Position numbers and translations under genes: made by a program. 26,744 nucleotides of DNA from Bifidobacteriaceae bacterium. Lineage in GTDB: Bacteria; Actinomycetota; Actinomycetes; Actinomycetales; WQXJ01. The notes below the pieces were generated by a model that did no database searches, was not told the origin of the DNA, and saw only the letters and a list, made by a program, of their open reading frames with translations. The stretch's first letter is position 1. Each line of letters starts with the position of its first letter. Positions 6,101 through 13,271 of this stretch are shown here, in pieces. The DNA is taken from positions 1 to 26,744 of the forward strand of contig JAISCU010000111.1 in NCBI GenBank assembly GCA_031265345.1. Direction: 5' to 3'.

Positions 6101-7788
6101 GATGACTCCTTTTGGGGTTGGTTCGGAAGTGAAACGTCTTGGTCTTGCTGGACTGTGTCCGTGCCGCCAACGCACCGCGCGCCGTGGAGCGACCGCGCCT
6201 GGCCGCCCGCTGACTCGCCAGGCCCATAGGCCGTGACCGGGAAATGGTCCGCGACCAGCGCTCTGACCTGCTCGAGGCCGCCGTCGATCACGCCCATGGC
6301 GTGGGCCTGGACGGCCGCGTTGCCGATCACCGAGGCCTCGGTCGGCCCGGCCAGGACCGGCAAGCCGGTCGAATCGGCGGTGGCCTGGCAGAGCAGGGCG
6401 TTGAGCGAGCCGCCGCCCACAATGTGGACGCGGTTGATCGCTTGCCCTGACAGGGCCGAGGCCTGTCGGACCGCACGGTCGTAGGAGGCGGCCAGCGAAT
6501 CGATGATGCAACGGACCGTCTGGGCTCGGCCAGTGGGCACGCGACCGCCACCAGCGCTGACGGCACGGGCGATCCGCCTGGGCATGTCGCCGGGGGCGAG
6601 GAACTGGTCGTGGTCGGCGTCGATCAAGGCCTGGCCGGGCGGTTCGGCCGCGGCCGCCGCCAGCAGTTCCGGCAGCGCCGGGCAGGCTCCCCGCTCCGCC
6701 CAATCCCGTTGGCATTCGCTCAGCAGCCACAAGCCCATCACGTTCTTGAGGTGGCGGACGCGTCCGAACACGCCCAGCTCGTTGGTGAAGTTGGCGTCCT
6801 GGCTGGCCCGGCTGAGCACCGGCTCGGCCCGCTCCACGCCCACCAACGACCAGGTCCCGGACGAGACATAGGCGAAGTCCGTCCCGGAAGCTGGCACGGC
6901 GGCGACCGCTGAGGCGGTGTCATGCCCGCCCACCGCCACCACCATCGTGCCGGGCCCCAGCCCCGTCGCGGCCTGGACCTGGGGCGTCAGTTGGCCGATG
7001 CCGTCTCCCGGCTCGAGCACGTCAGCGAACAGTCCGCGATCAAGCGCCAGGGCGTCTATCGCCTCATCCGACCAGGAGCGGCGGCGAACGTCGAACAGGC
7101 CGGTGGTCGAGGCGCTGGTCGATTCGGCCACGACGCGCCCGGTCAGACGGTGGGCCAGCAACTCCGGCATCAGGAGCAGGCTCCGCGCGCCGGCCAATCG
7201 CTCGGCCGGTTCCGCCGCCAACTGGAAGACCGTGTTGAACCGCTGGTACTGGCTGCCCGTCAGTTCGTAGAGTCGACGCGGGCCGATCCGGTCCCAGACC
7301 CGTTCGGGCACGCCTTCGGTGCGCCGGTCCCGGTAGCAGAACGGGCTGTCCAGCAAGCTCCCGTCGGCCCCGAGCAGGCCGTAGTCGGCGCCCCAGGTGT
7401 CGATCCCGACCGAATCGATCGGGCCGGTGGCGGCGGCGCGGCGCAGGCCCTCGACCACATTGGCCCAGATCGCCTCGAAATCCCAGCGCAGGTGCCCTTC
7501 GCGGCTGACCGGGGCGTTCGCGAACCGGTGGATCTCGGTCAACGCGAACCTCCCCGCCCGAACGGCGCCCTCGCGGCTCCGAGGCTCTCCGGCCACGGAA
7601 CGGGGCCTGTCACCGTTCAGTGATCGGGGGGTTGCCGGGGAGTCGGCACCAGCACCCTCGGCGTCGATTTCGGCGACGATCACCCGTCCGGAGGTCGCCC
7701 CCAGATCGACGGCCGCGAACCGGCCCACCCGCCGGGCCGGCCGGGAGCGGACGGCCCGGCCGAGCGGCATCGTCGGCGTGGTGGTCAT
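6097..7788 (-). CDS. rhaB: Rhamnulokinase with insertion and C-terminal tail
   Basis: FGGY-family sugar kinase that phosphorylates L-rhamnulose at the 1-position using ATP. It has 563 residues against 489 in E. coli. The core is well conserved: VDLGATSGRV (27-36, ATP site), SVGIDTWGADYGLL, the catalytic base D290 in GGHDTASAV, SSGTWSLVG, LKNVMGLWLL, and HIVGGGSLNALLCQ near the C-terminus. The extra length comes from an Arg/Ser/Gly/Pro insertion at about residues 42-79, between two strands of the first domain, and from a roughly 45-residue low-complexity tail. The ATG at 7788 lies 2 nt after the rhaI stop. The tail runs to the ATGA overlap with rhaD. The insertion falls where a surface hairpin is expected, so activity is probably retained. 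Confidence 0.94.
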   Translation of the reverse strand: MTTTPTMPLGRAVRSRPARRVGRFAAVDLGATSGRVIVAEIDAEGAGADSPATPRSLNGDRPRSVAGEPRSREGAVRAGRFALTEIHRFANAPVSREGHLRWDFEAIWANVVEGLRRAAATGPIDSVGIDTWGADYGLLGADGSLLDSPFCYRDRRTEGVPERVWDRIGPRRLYELTGSQYQRFNTVFQLAAEPAERLAGARSLLLMPELLAHRLTGRVVAESTSASTTGLFDVRRRSWSDEAIDALALDRGLFADVLEPGDGIGQLTPQVQAATGLGPGTMVVAVGGHDTASAVAAVPASGTDFAYVSSGTWSLVGVERAEPVLSRASQDANFTNELGVFGRVRHLKNVMGLWLLSECQRDWAERGACPALPELLAAAAAEPPGQALIDADHDQFLAPGDMPRRIARAVSAGGGRVPTGRAQTVRCIIDSLAASYDRAVRQASALSGQAINRVHIVGGGSLNALLCQATADSTGLPVLAGPTEASVIGNAAVQAHAMGVIDGGLEQVRALVADHFPVTAYGPGESAGGQARSLHGARCVGGTDTVQQDQDVSLPNQPQKESS

Positions 7789-7790
7789 GG

Positions 7791-8966
7791 TCAGGCTCCC
7801 CAGGACGCCTGGACGCCGCCGATCCGTTCCGCCGCCACTTTGGCCTCGTAGCCGGAGGCCTTGAGCGCGGCCACCGGATCGGGCGCCAAGCCCATCGACT
7901 CGCGCAGTTCGGCCAGCAACGGGCGCACGTCTGTGGAGAAGGCGTCCATGAGCAGGCCGTGCGCGCCCAGGACGTCGCCGTCGCGCTGGGCGGCCCCCAG
8001 GGCGGGACGGTCCACCAGCATGGCCTTGGCCGTCGCCTCCTGCACGTTCATGATGGAGCGGATCTGGCCCTGGATCTTGGCTTCGACGTTGTGGCACTGG
8101 TCGAGCATGAAGTTGACCCCCGAATCGGGCGCCAAAGCCCCGGCGGCGACCACCTCGTTCATGATCCGGAAGAGCTGGAACGGGTCGGCCGCGCCCGCCA
8201 TCAGGTCGTCGTCCGCGAAGAAACGCGAATTGAAGTCGAAAGCCCCCAGGCGCCCGTGGCGGAGCAACTGCATGACGATGAACTCGACGTTCGTGCCGGG
8301 AGCGTGGTGGCCCGTGTCGAGCACCACCTTGGCGCGCTCGCCCAACGCCAGGCAATGCAGCAGCGCCGTGCCCCAGTCGGGGATGTCGGTCGAATAGAAG
8401 GCGGGCTCGAAGAACTTGTACTCGAGCAGCAGCACCTGGTCCGGGTCCATCGCCTCATAGATTTGGGCAAGCGATTCAGCCAACCGGTCCTGACGGGCTC
8501 TCAGATCGCCTTGGCCGGGGTAGTTGAGGCCGTCCGGCAGCCACAGTTTCAGTTCCTTCGAGCCGGTGGCGCGCATCACGTCGAGGCATTCAAGGTGGTG
8601 CCGGACCGCTTTGGCGCGGATCGCCGGGTCGGCGTTGGTGAGCGAGCCGAACTTGAAGTCGTCGTCCTGGAAGAGGTTCGAGTTGATGACGGACAGCGCG
8701 ACGCCCTCGGCGCGGGCATGGGCTGCCAGCGCGGCGAAGTCATCCACCCGATCCCACGGGATGTGCAGAGAGACCCTCGGGGTGATGCCGGTGTGGCGGT
8801 GCACCTGGGCGGCGTCGGACACCTTCTCGAACGGGTCGCGCGGCGTGCCGGGGGTGGTGAACACTTTGAAGCGCGTCCCGGAATTGCCGAAAGCCCAGCT
8901 AGGCAGTTCGACGGTCTGTTGGCGCAGCGCCTCCAGGACGCCGGCGCGGTCTTGGTTGATTGTCAT
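7791..8966 (-). CDS. rhaI: L-rhamnose isomerase, RhaI (Pseudomonas/rhizobial) type
   Basis: Metal-dependent TIM-barrel enzyme interconverting L-rhamnose and L-rhamnulose. It has 391 residues. It resembles the RhaI/L_rham_iso_rhiz branch rather than E. coli RhaA: SLHIPWD (67-72, catalytic-type His68), LWLPDGLNYPGQ (141-152), LLEYKFFEPAFYSTD with metal ligand E182, KVVLDTGHHAPGTN with D217 and the following histidines, and FDFNSRFFADDDL with D244 and the D252-D254 cluster. These match the barrel-end metal ligands of the family. The ATG at 8966 overlaps the rhaM stop (ATGA), and rhaB starts 2 nt after its own stop. It is the third gene of five in the operon. Confidence 0.94.
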   Translation of the reverse strand: MTINQDRAGVLEALRQQTVELPSWAFGNSGTRFKVFTTPGTPRDPFEKVSDAAQVHRHTGITPRVSLHIPWDRVDDFAALAAHARAEGVALSVINSNLFQDDDFKFGSLTNADPAIRAKAVRHHLECLDVMRATGSKELKLWLPDGLNYPGQGDLRARQDRLAESLAQIYEAMDPDQVLLLEYKFFEPAFYSTDIPDWGTALLHCLALGERAKVVLDTGHHAPGTNVEFIVMQLLRHGRLGAFDFNSRFFADDDLMAGAADPFQLFRIMNEVVAAGALAPDSGVNFMLDQCHNVEAKIQGQIRSIMNVQEATAKAMLVDRPALGAAQRDGDVLGAHGLLMDAFSTDVRPLLAELRESMGLAPDPVAALKASGYEAKVAAERIGGVQASWGA

Positions 8967-9391
8967 TGTGGCTCTCCTTGGTCGGTCGGGTAGGGGGTCG
9001 GGTTGAGGTTCGGCGCGGGCGGCCGGGTCGGGTTCGCGGCAGTGGGCAGTCCCAGCGCCGCCAATTGACGGTCCAGGTCGAAGATCTCTTCGAGCACCGT
9101 CATCTGTTCGTCGGGGGACCCGTCCGGACGGGAGCCCGTGTCGAAGAAACCCGCCATGGCGGCCTGCCAGCGGGCGTTGACTGCGGTGGCGGCCATGCGC
9201 GCCTGGGCGGAACCGTACGAGTCGGTCTCGACGGTGCCGACCAACAGCCCGTCCGCGCCCAGATAGAGCCGGTAGTCGCGCCAACCCGCCTCGCGCAGCG
9301 CCTCCAGCATCTCGGGCCAGACCGCGGCGTGGGCTTCGCGGTAGGCGTCCAGTCGAGCCGGGTCGACCTGGCCGGTGAAGCAGATCCGCAT
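8963..9391 (-). CDS. rhaM: L-rhamnose mutarotase with C-terminal extension
   Basis: Converts the alpha and beta anomers of L-rhamnose so that the isomerase receives its preferred form. The first ~107 residues cover the whole family domain: FTGQVDPARLDAYREAH (catalytic-type His21), VWPEML, the RDYRLYL strand, ARWQAAM and a final VLEEIFDL. RhaM proteins are normally about 104 residues; this one continues with about 35 Pro/Asn/Thr-rich residues to the ATGA overlap with rhaI. The ATG at 9391 lies 1 nt after the permease stop; the frame is open further upstream, but those residues fall in the permease gene. It is the second gene of the operon. Confidence 0.92.
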   Translation of the reverse strand: MRICFTGQVDPARLDAYREAHAAVWPEMLEALREAGWRDYRLYLGADGLLVGTVETDSYGSAQARMAATAVNARWQAAMAGFFDTGSRPDGSPDEQMTVLEEIFDLDRQLAALGLPTAANPTRPPAPNLNPTPYPTDQGEPQ

Positions 9392-9392
9392 G

Positions 9393-10805
9393 TCAGCCCA
9401 CCAGGGACGATGCCGCGTGGCGGCTCGCCTCGGCCGGTTCGGCCGGAAGCCGCCCGGCCTGGGAGCCGAGGGTGGTGGCCGGGGCTGGGCCGGCGGCATC
9501 GGCGGCGTGGTCGTTGTCGGTGGCGTCGGTGTCAGCGGGGGAGACCTGGCCGTAGCGCTCGGCTTCGATCTGGTCCAACGACTTGCCTTGCGTGTCCGGC
9601 GCGCCGATCATGCCCACCACCAGGCCGATCACCAGGAAGCCCATCATCATGGCGCCGACGAAGTGCACGCCGCGGGTGTCCAGGAGGGTCGGCAGGACGT
9701 AGGAGATCAGCCCGCAGGCGATCCGGACGGCGAAGAAGATCACGCCCTGGGCGGAGGCGCGGTAGGCGGTGGCGAAGAGCTCCGCCGTCCACAGGGCGTA
9801 GAACGCCTGGGCGCCGATCCCGGCCGAGGTGCCCCAGATCACGGCGAACGCGATCAGCACCGGCATGGTGCCCGGCGCGAACGCCAGCAGGGCGCAAGCC
9901 ACAACCGCCAGCGCGGCGCCGATCCCATACAGCAGGCGCCGGGAGACCCGGTCGCCGTAACGCATGAAGCCGAAGAAGGTGACAGCGGCGGTCAGTCCCC
10001 AGACCAGGACCTGGAGGAGGTTCTGCTGCACCGCCGAATCGACGCCGGTGGCTTGGTAGATGCGCGGCATGAAGATTCCGGCCTGGCTGGCCCACAGGTT
10101 CCACAGGCCGTAGACGGCGAACAGGAAGATCAACGCCCGGACGTTCTGCGGCCGCGAGATGAGGGCTTTGAACGAGCGCTTGGCGGCGCCCGGTCCAGCC
10201 GCCAGCTGTTTGGCGTTCGACTCCTTCCAGACCGCCGACTCGCTCAACCCGCGCCTGACCCACCAGGTGATGAAGGCGATCACGAACAGATGGGCGAAGA
10301 TGATCCGGGAGCCCAGCAACCCCAGCGGAACCAGCGCCGTGGCCAGCATGAAGCCCAGGAGCGGTCCCAGCGACCAGGCCAACTGCGCGGTGCCGACATG
10401 CTTGGCCCGGCCCTCGGCGGGGGCTTCCTCGGCGATGTAGGTCCAGGCCACCGGCACTCCCGCGCCCACGGCGATCCCTGTTAGCGCGATCCCGGTGAAC
10501 AGCATCCAGGTCTGGGCCGCGAAGATGACGAAGGCGGTGCCGAGCATGTAGAGCAGCAGGTCGTAGGTGTAGATGAACTTGCGGCCGTACTTGTCGCCGA
10601 GCGGGCCGCCGATCATCGCCCCGACCGCGGCGCCGAACGCGTTGGCGGAGACGGCCGCCGCCAGGCCGATGGCGATGTTGGTCAGACCGAAGCGGCCCTG
10701 CCAGAGACTGAGCGAGGTCGCCAGGGCGATGATCGAACCGGCCTCGATGTAGTTGGACATGGCCACCGCGATGGTCGCCCGGTACCCCGATATTTGTTTG
10801 GACAC
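9393..10805 (-). CDS. MFS sugar permease, probably L-rhamnose uptake
   Basis: A 470-residue twelve-helix major facilitator predicted to bring L-rhamnose into the cell, probably with protons. The family signature GGPLGDKYGRKFIY follows helix 2. The second half carries the repeated loop motif FMRYGDRVSRRLL. The large central loop (about WVRRGLSESAVWKESNAKQL) is typical of the sugar-porter/metabolite-H+ symporter group. Start: GTG at 10805 has AGGAGG 7 nt upstream. An in-frame ATG at 10859 would add 18 residues, but it lies inside the LacI operator palindrome and has no ribosome site, so it is rejected. A ~50-residue Ala/Asp/Pro tail ends 1 nt before rhaM. It is the first gene of the operon. Substrate is inferred from context only. 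Confidence 0.88.
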   Translation of the reverse strand: MSKQISGYRATIAVAMSNYIEAGSIIALATSLSLWQGRFGLTNIAIGLAAAVSANAFGAAVGAMIGGPLGDKYGRKFIYTYDLLLYMLGTAFVIFAAQTWMLFTGIALTGIAVGAGVPVAWTYIAEEAPAEGRAKHVGTAQLAWSLGPLLGFMLATALVPLGLLGSRIIFAHLFVIAFITWWVRRGLSESAVWKESNAKQLAAGPGAAKRSFKALISRPQNVRALIFLFAVYGLWNLWASQAGIFMPRIYQATGVDSAVQQNLLQVLVWGLTAAVTFFGFMRYGDRVSRRLLYGIGAALAVVACALLAFAPGTMPVLIAFAVIWGTSAGIGAQAFYALWTAELFATAYRASAQGVIFFAVRIACGLISYVLPTLLDTRGVHFVGAMMMGFLVIGLVVGMIGAPDTQGKSLDQIEAERYGQVSPADTDATDNDHAADAAGPAPATTLGSQAGRLPAEPAEASRHAASSLVG

Positions 10806-10845
10806 TGTCCGCCTCCTTGCGAGTGAACTGATGATTGATTCTTCA

Positions 10846-10859
10846 ATGAAACGTTTCAT
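10846..10859. promoter_or_regulatory. LacI-family operator in front of the rhamnose operon
   Basis: ATGAAACGTTTCAT is a perfect 14-bp palindrome with the central CG typical of LacI-family operators. It lies 40 nt before the permease start and about 15 nt downstream of the -10 element, so a bound repressor would block early elongation or initiation. A nearly identical site occurs at 11011-11024 beside the divergent regulator gene. Confidence 0.85.
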
Positions 10860-10873
10860 CCGCGTGTCTTCGA

Positions 10874-10902
10874 TGATAACCAGCGAATCTACGCGCTGTC
10901 AA
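10874..10902 (-). promoter_or_regulatory. Promoter of the rhamnose operon
   Basis: On the minus strand, a consensus -35 TTGACA (10902-10897) and a -10 TTATCA (10879-10874) are spaced by 17 nt. Transcription should start about 10867, giving a leader of about 60 nt that carries the operator palindrome and the AGGAGG ribosome site. Confidence 0.75.
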
Positions 10903-11010
10903 ATCGCCTCGGCGGTGATTCCCGGTGAAAGGAATCAACCGGCTTGGCGGCGGTGCCTTCTCGGCTCTGGGCGGCGCTCCGGCAAGGGGAAACGGGCGGT
11001 GCTACCATGA

Positions 11011-11024
11011 ATGAAAGGTTTCAT
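11011..11024. promoter_or_regulatory. Second LacI-family operator, regulator side
   Basis: ATGAAAGGTTTCAT matches the operator at 10846 except for the centre (GG instead of CG). A possible -10, TACCAT (11003-11008), lies directly upstream on the plus strand, placing this site over the start of transcription toward the regulator gene. It supports autoregulation, and the 165-bp spacing of the two sites would allow looping. Confidence 0.72.
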
Positions 11025-11083
11025 GCGCCGTGTCCGGTCTCCGATGGCGTCCCGACCCCAGCGCGGAACGGACGCGTCGGCAG

Positions 11084-11104
11084 AATTGGGGACAGTCCCC
11101 AATT
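11084..11104. repeat. Perfect 21-bp GGGGACAGTCCCC palindrome in the regulator leader
   Basis: ATTGGGGACAGTCCCCAAT and one further matched base pair on each side form a perfect palindrome with a single-base centre. The same sequence recurs at 24597-24615 and in broken form at 4451, 12439, 12971 and 16360. Here it lies in the ~270-nt leader of the LacI-family gene, where an RNA hairpin could affect expression. Bases 11105-11270 contain AGATGG(C/T) and GATGGCC word repeats but no gene. Confidence 0.75.
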
Positions 11105-11282
11105 GTGCCGGCTCTCGCATCGTGGCCCGGGACGGTGTGGCGACTCCACGAGGGCTCGGCCAGATGGTTGCGGGAGGGCCAGATGGCCGGGGAGCCAGAT
11201 GGCCTGATGACCAGGTGGCCCGAGGGCGGCCCTCGCGGAGCAACTGCTGAGCCCTGGAAGCGGGGCTCGAGAAAGGAGCCGG

Positions 11283-12287
11283 ATGGAGACCGGCAAGGCG
11301 ACCATTGTCGATGTGGCGCGGGAGGCGGGCGTCTCGCTGGGGACGGCATCGAACGTCCTGAACCGACCGGACCGGGTGGCCCCGGCGACCAGGCGCAAGG
11401 TCGAGCGGGCCATCGAACGGCTCGGATTCGTGCCCTCCGGACCGGCCCGGCAACTGCGCAGCGGCAACCTGACCTCGGTGGGCGCGGTGCTCCTGGATAT
11501 CCGCAACCCCTTCTACACCGACGTGGCCCGCGGCATCGAGGACCGCTTGGACCGCGACGGCCGCGCCCTGTTGATCGGCAGCTCGGACGGCGATCCGGGG
11601 CGCGAGGCCCGCTACCTGCGGCTGTTCGAGGGGCAGGGGGTGTCCGGCGTGATCGCCGCCTCGGTGGGGGGCGACGAGGCGTTGTACCGCGACCTGCTGA
11701 ACCGGGGGATGAATGTGGTGCTGCTGGAGTCCTCGCTCGACGATCTGCCGATCCCGTCCGTCCGCGTGGACAACCGGGCGGGCGCGCGCGCGGCCGCCAA
11801 GCATCTGATCGCCTTGGGCTTCGGCGAGATCGTCATGTTCAACGGCCCGCATCAGATCCGCCAGTGCGTCGAGCGGGCCGAGGGCGCCCGCCAGGCCCTG
11901 AGCGAATCGGGTCGGGACGGCGCTCTGATCGAGTTGCCCGTGGCGGAGATGAACTCGGTCGGGGGCGCCGCCGCCGCCGAGGCCTGGTTCGCTGACCATT
12001 CGGGTCCCGCCGCCATCTTCTGCGCGAACGATCTGATCGCCATCGGGGTGCAGCGGGTCCTGACCGCCTCCGGCGCCTACGACCCGGCCCGCTACCCGAT
12101 TGTCGGCTTCGATGACATCGACGTGGTGGCGGATCGCGCCGTCCCGATCACCTCGGTGCGCCAGCCGACCTACCAACTCGGCCACCGCGCCGCCGACATG
12201 CTGGAGTCGGGGCCGGCCGGTCGCGGCGCCGAGCACGTCACCTTCGTGCCGGAATTGATAGTCCGCGCCTCCACCGCCCCGACCTGA
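11283..12287 (+). CDS. LacI-family transcriptional regulator of the rhamnose operon
   Basis: A 334-residue repressor. The N-terminal helix-turn-helix (IVDVAREAGVSLGTASNVLN, about 8-27) and the hinge helix (PARQLRSG) are complete. The effector domain follows: SVGAVLLDIRNPFYTDVARGIED, VDNRAGARAAAKHLIALGF, AIFCANDLIAIGVQRVL and PIVGFDDIDVVADRAVPITSVRQP are the standard periplasmic-binding-protein-like blocks. ATG 11283 has AAAGGAG about 5 nt upstream. It is divergent from the rhamnose operon, with two matching palindromes between, so it most likely represses that operon and itself and is released by L-rhamnose or a pathway intermediate. The ligand is inferred from context. Many bacteria use AraC- or DeoR-type regulators for this pathway instead. 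Confidence 0.92.
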   Translation: METGKATIVDVAREAGVSLGTASNVLNRPDRVAPATRRKVERAIERLGFVPSGPARQLRSGNLTSVGAVLLDIRNPFYTDVARGIEDRLDRDGRALLIGSSDGDPGREARYLRLFEGQGVSGVIAASVGGDEALYRDLLNRGMNVVLLESSLDDLPIPSVRVDNRAGARAAAKHLIALGFGEIVMFNGPHQIRQCVERAEGARQALSESGRDGALIELPVAEMNSVGGAAAAEAWFADHSGPAAIFCANDLIAIGVQRVLTASGAYDPARYPIVGFDDIDVVADRAVPITSVRQPTYQLGHRAADMLESGPAGRGAEHVTFVPELIVRASTAPT

Positions 12288-12419
12288 CCGCAGTCGCCAA
12301 TTCTGGTCGCACCTGGCATTGGGACAATAGGCACGATCCCGTGCGGTCGTCTCCGCGCCTTCCGGGCTGGTGGGCGCAGCCGCCACCGAAATGGGACCGG
12401 GCACAGTTCCCGATGCATC

Positions 12420-12433
12420 CGAGAACGTTCTCG
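12420..12433. repeat. Perfect 14-bp palindrome within the first 35-nt module
   Basis: CGAGAACGTTCTCG is a perfect palindrome. The other modules carry weakened forms (GAGAATCGTTCCC, GAGAGCCGTTCCC, GAGAACCATTCTC). It could be read as a protein-binding site, but its presence in every module suggests that it is part of the repeat. Confidence 0.6.
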
Positions 12434-12442
12434 ACCGAATTG

Positions 12443-12678
12443 GGGACACGCACCAATGCGGTTGAGAATCGTTCCCGGGTGTCCGCAATTGGCTGGAACT
12501 GGGATGGGCGGCGAGTTGGCGCTAGTTGTGGACATGGCCGCACAGGGGCGCCGTTGCCGCCGACGCGCTGACCTGCGTGAGCGCGGGCGGCCGACTGGAC
12601 GGCATCGGACATGGATGTCCACAAGTCCCTGGAACTCGGCCGGGAAGCGAGTTGAAGCCAATTCCGGACAACCTGGGA
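12443..12678 (+). repeat. 236-nt composite repeat, copy 1
   Basis: It consists of a 35-nt module and then two loosely palindromic ~57-nt elements. The first begins GTGTCCGCAATTGGCTGGA and ends GTGGACA; the second begins ATGTCCACAAGTCCCTGGA and ends CGGACAA. A ~80-nt spacer separates them. Copy 2 at 12702-12937 has exactly the same length and few substitutions. The internal design matches the repeat at 1270-1462. Confidence 0.85.
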
Positions 12679-12701
12679 CGCCCGCGCCGTGTGTCTCCCT
12701 C

Positions 12702-12937
12702 GGGCCTGGCCCCGGCTCGGTCGAGAGCCGTTCCCGGGTGTCCGCAATTGGCTGGAGCTCGGGTCCGCGGCGAGTTGGCGCTAGTTGTGGACATGGCCAC
12801 ACAGGGGCGCCGCTGCCGCCGACGCGCTGACCTGCGTGAGCGCGGGCGGCCGACTGGACGGCATCGGACACGGATGTCCACAAGTCCCTGGAACTCGGCC
12901 GGGAAGCGAGCTGAAGCCAATTCCGGACAACCTGGCA
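12702..12937 (+). repeat. 236-nt composite repeat, copy 2
   Basis: This is a gapless copy of 12443-12678, offset by 259 nt. Differences are concentrated in the first ~16 nt and around GGAGCTCGGGTCCG; the remainder differs at only a few positions, several of them transitions. The high similarity implies recent duplication or active homogenisation. Confidence 0.85.
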
Positions 12938-13134
12938 CGTCAGCGCCGCGTACGCCCCGGAGGTCGACCGAATTGGGGACAGGCCCCGACTCGATTGAGA
13001 ACCATTCTCGATCGGAACGGCCACCGTCAGGGCGCGGCCAGCCATGCGAGCAGTGGCGCGCAAATCGGTGGAGTCGATGAAGTCGACCCGGCGGTAGAGC
13101 GGACTCGACGGGAGGGAACTCCGAGCCCGCCGAG

Positions 13135-13175
13135 CGGTCGCCCAATAAGTCTCCAGGAGACCTATTGGGCGACCG
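13135..13175. repeat. 41-nt inverted repeat (20-bp arms, 1-nt centre)
   Basis: CGGTCGCCCAATAAGTCTCC (13135-13154) is inverted at 13156-13175 with a single mismatch (A against G). The near-absence of a loop means it forms a cruciform or extended palindrome in DNA better than a stable RNA hairpin. It lies about 60 nt upstream of the promoter of the CNNM pair. There is no T-tract. Confidence 0.8.
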
Positions 13176-13233
13176 TGTTGGGACTGTTGGGCGGAGTGAC
13201 AGGGCTGACGGCACGGGACCGATGGGCGGGCGG

Positions 13234-13263
13234 TTCACGGCCCAGCCCAGAGCCAGATAACGT
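13234..13263 (+). promoter_or_regulatory. Promoter of the CNNM/CorC gene pair
   Basis: TTCACG (13234-13239) and TAACGT (13258-13263) are 18 nt apart. The -10 ends 8 nt before the ATG at 13272 and only 2 nt before the ATG at 13266, so the later ATG, used leaderlessly, fits best. No ribosome binding site is visible before either start. Confidence 0.5.
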
Positions 13264-13271
13264 AGATGGCG

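Larger units (their letters stand above)
12288..13233. other. Non-coding mosaic repeat island of about 950 nt
   Basis: No frame here shows a ribosome site, a domain or stable coding character; frames on both strands are produced by repeats. A 35-nt module (GGG..CA......CC.....GAGA....TTC.CG) occurs four times without gaps at 12399-12433, 12443-12477, 12702-12736 and 12976-13010. Copies two and three are each followed directly by a ~200-nt unit. GACCGAATTG precedes copies two and four. The far end carries a long inverted repeat at 13135-13175. The stretch 13011-13134 shows nothing further that I can assign. Confidence 0.7.

Noticed and set aside
6101..6730. N-terminal extension of RhaD in the same frame (210 codons)
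   Set aside because: It lies out of frame inside rhaB. The RhaD domain starts at ATG 6100 with a strong ribosome site.
10806..10859. Upstream ATG start for the permease (18 extra residues)
   Set aside because: This ATG is half of the LacI operator palindrome and has no ribosome site; GTG 10805 has AGGAGG 7 nt before it.
12420..12433. LexA/SOS box reading of CGAGAACGTTCTCG
   Set aside because: The actinobacterial LexA box is CGAAC-N4-GTTCG, which does not match. The palindrome is part of the repeat module, and no SOS gene is adjacent.
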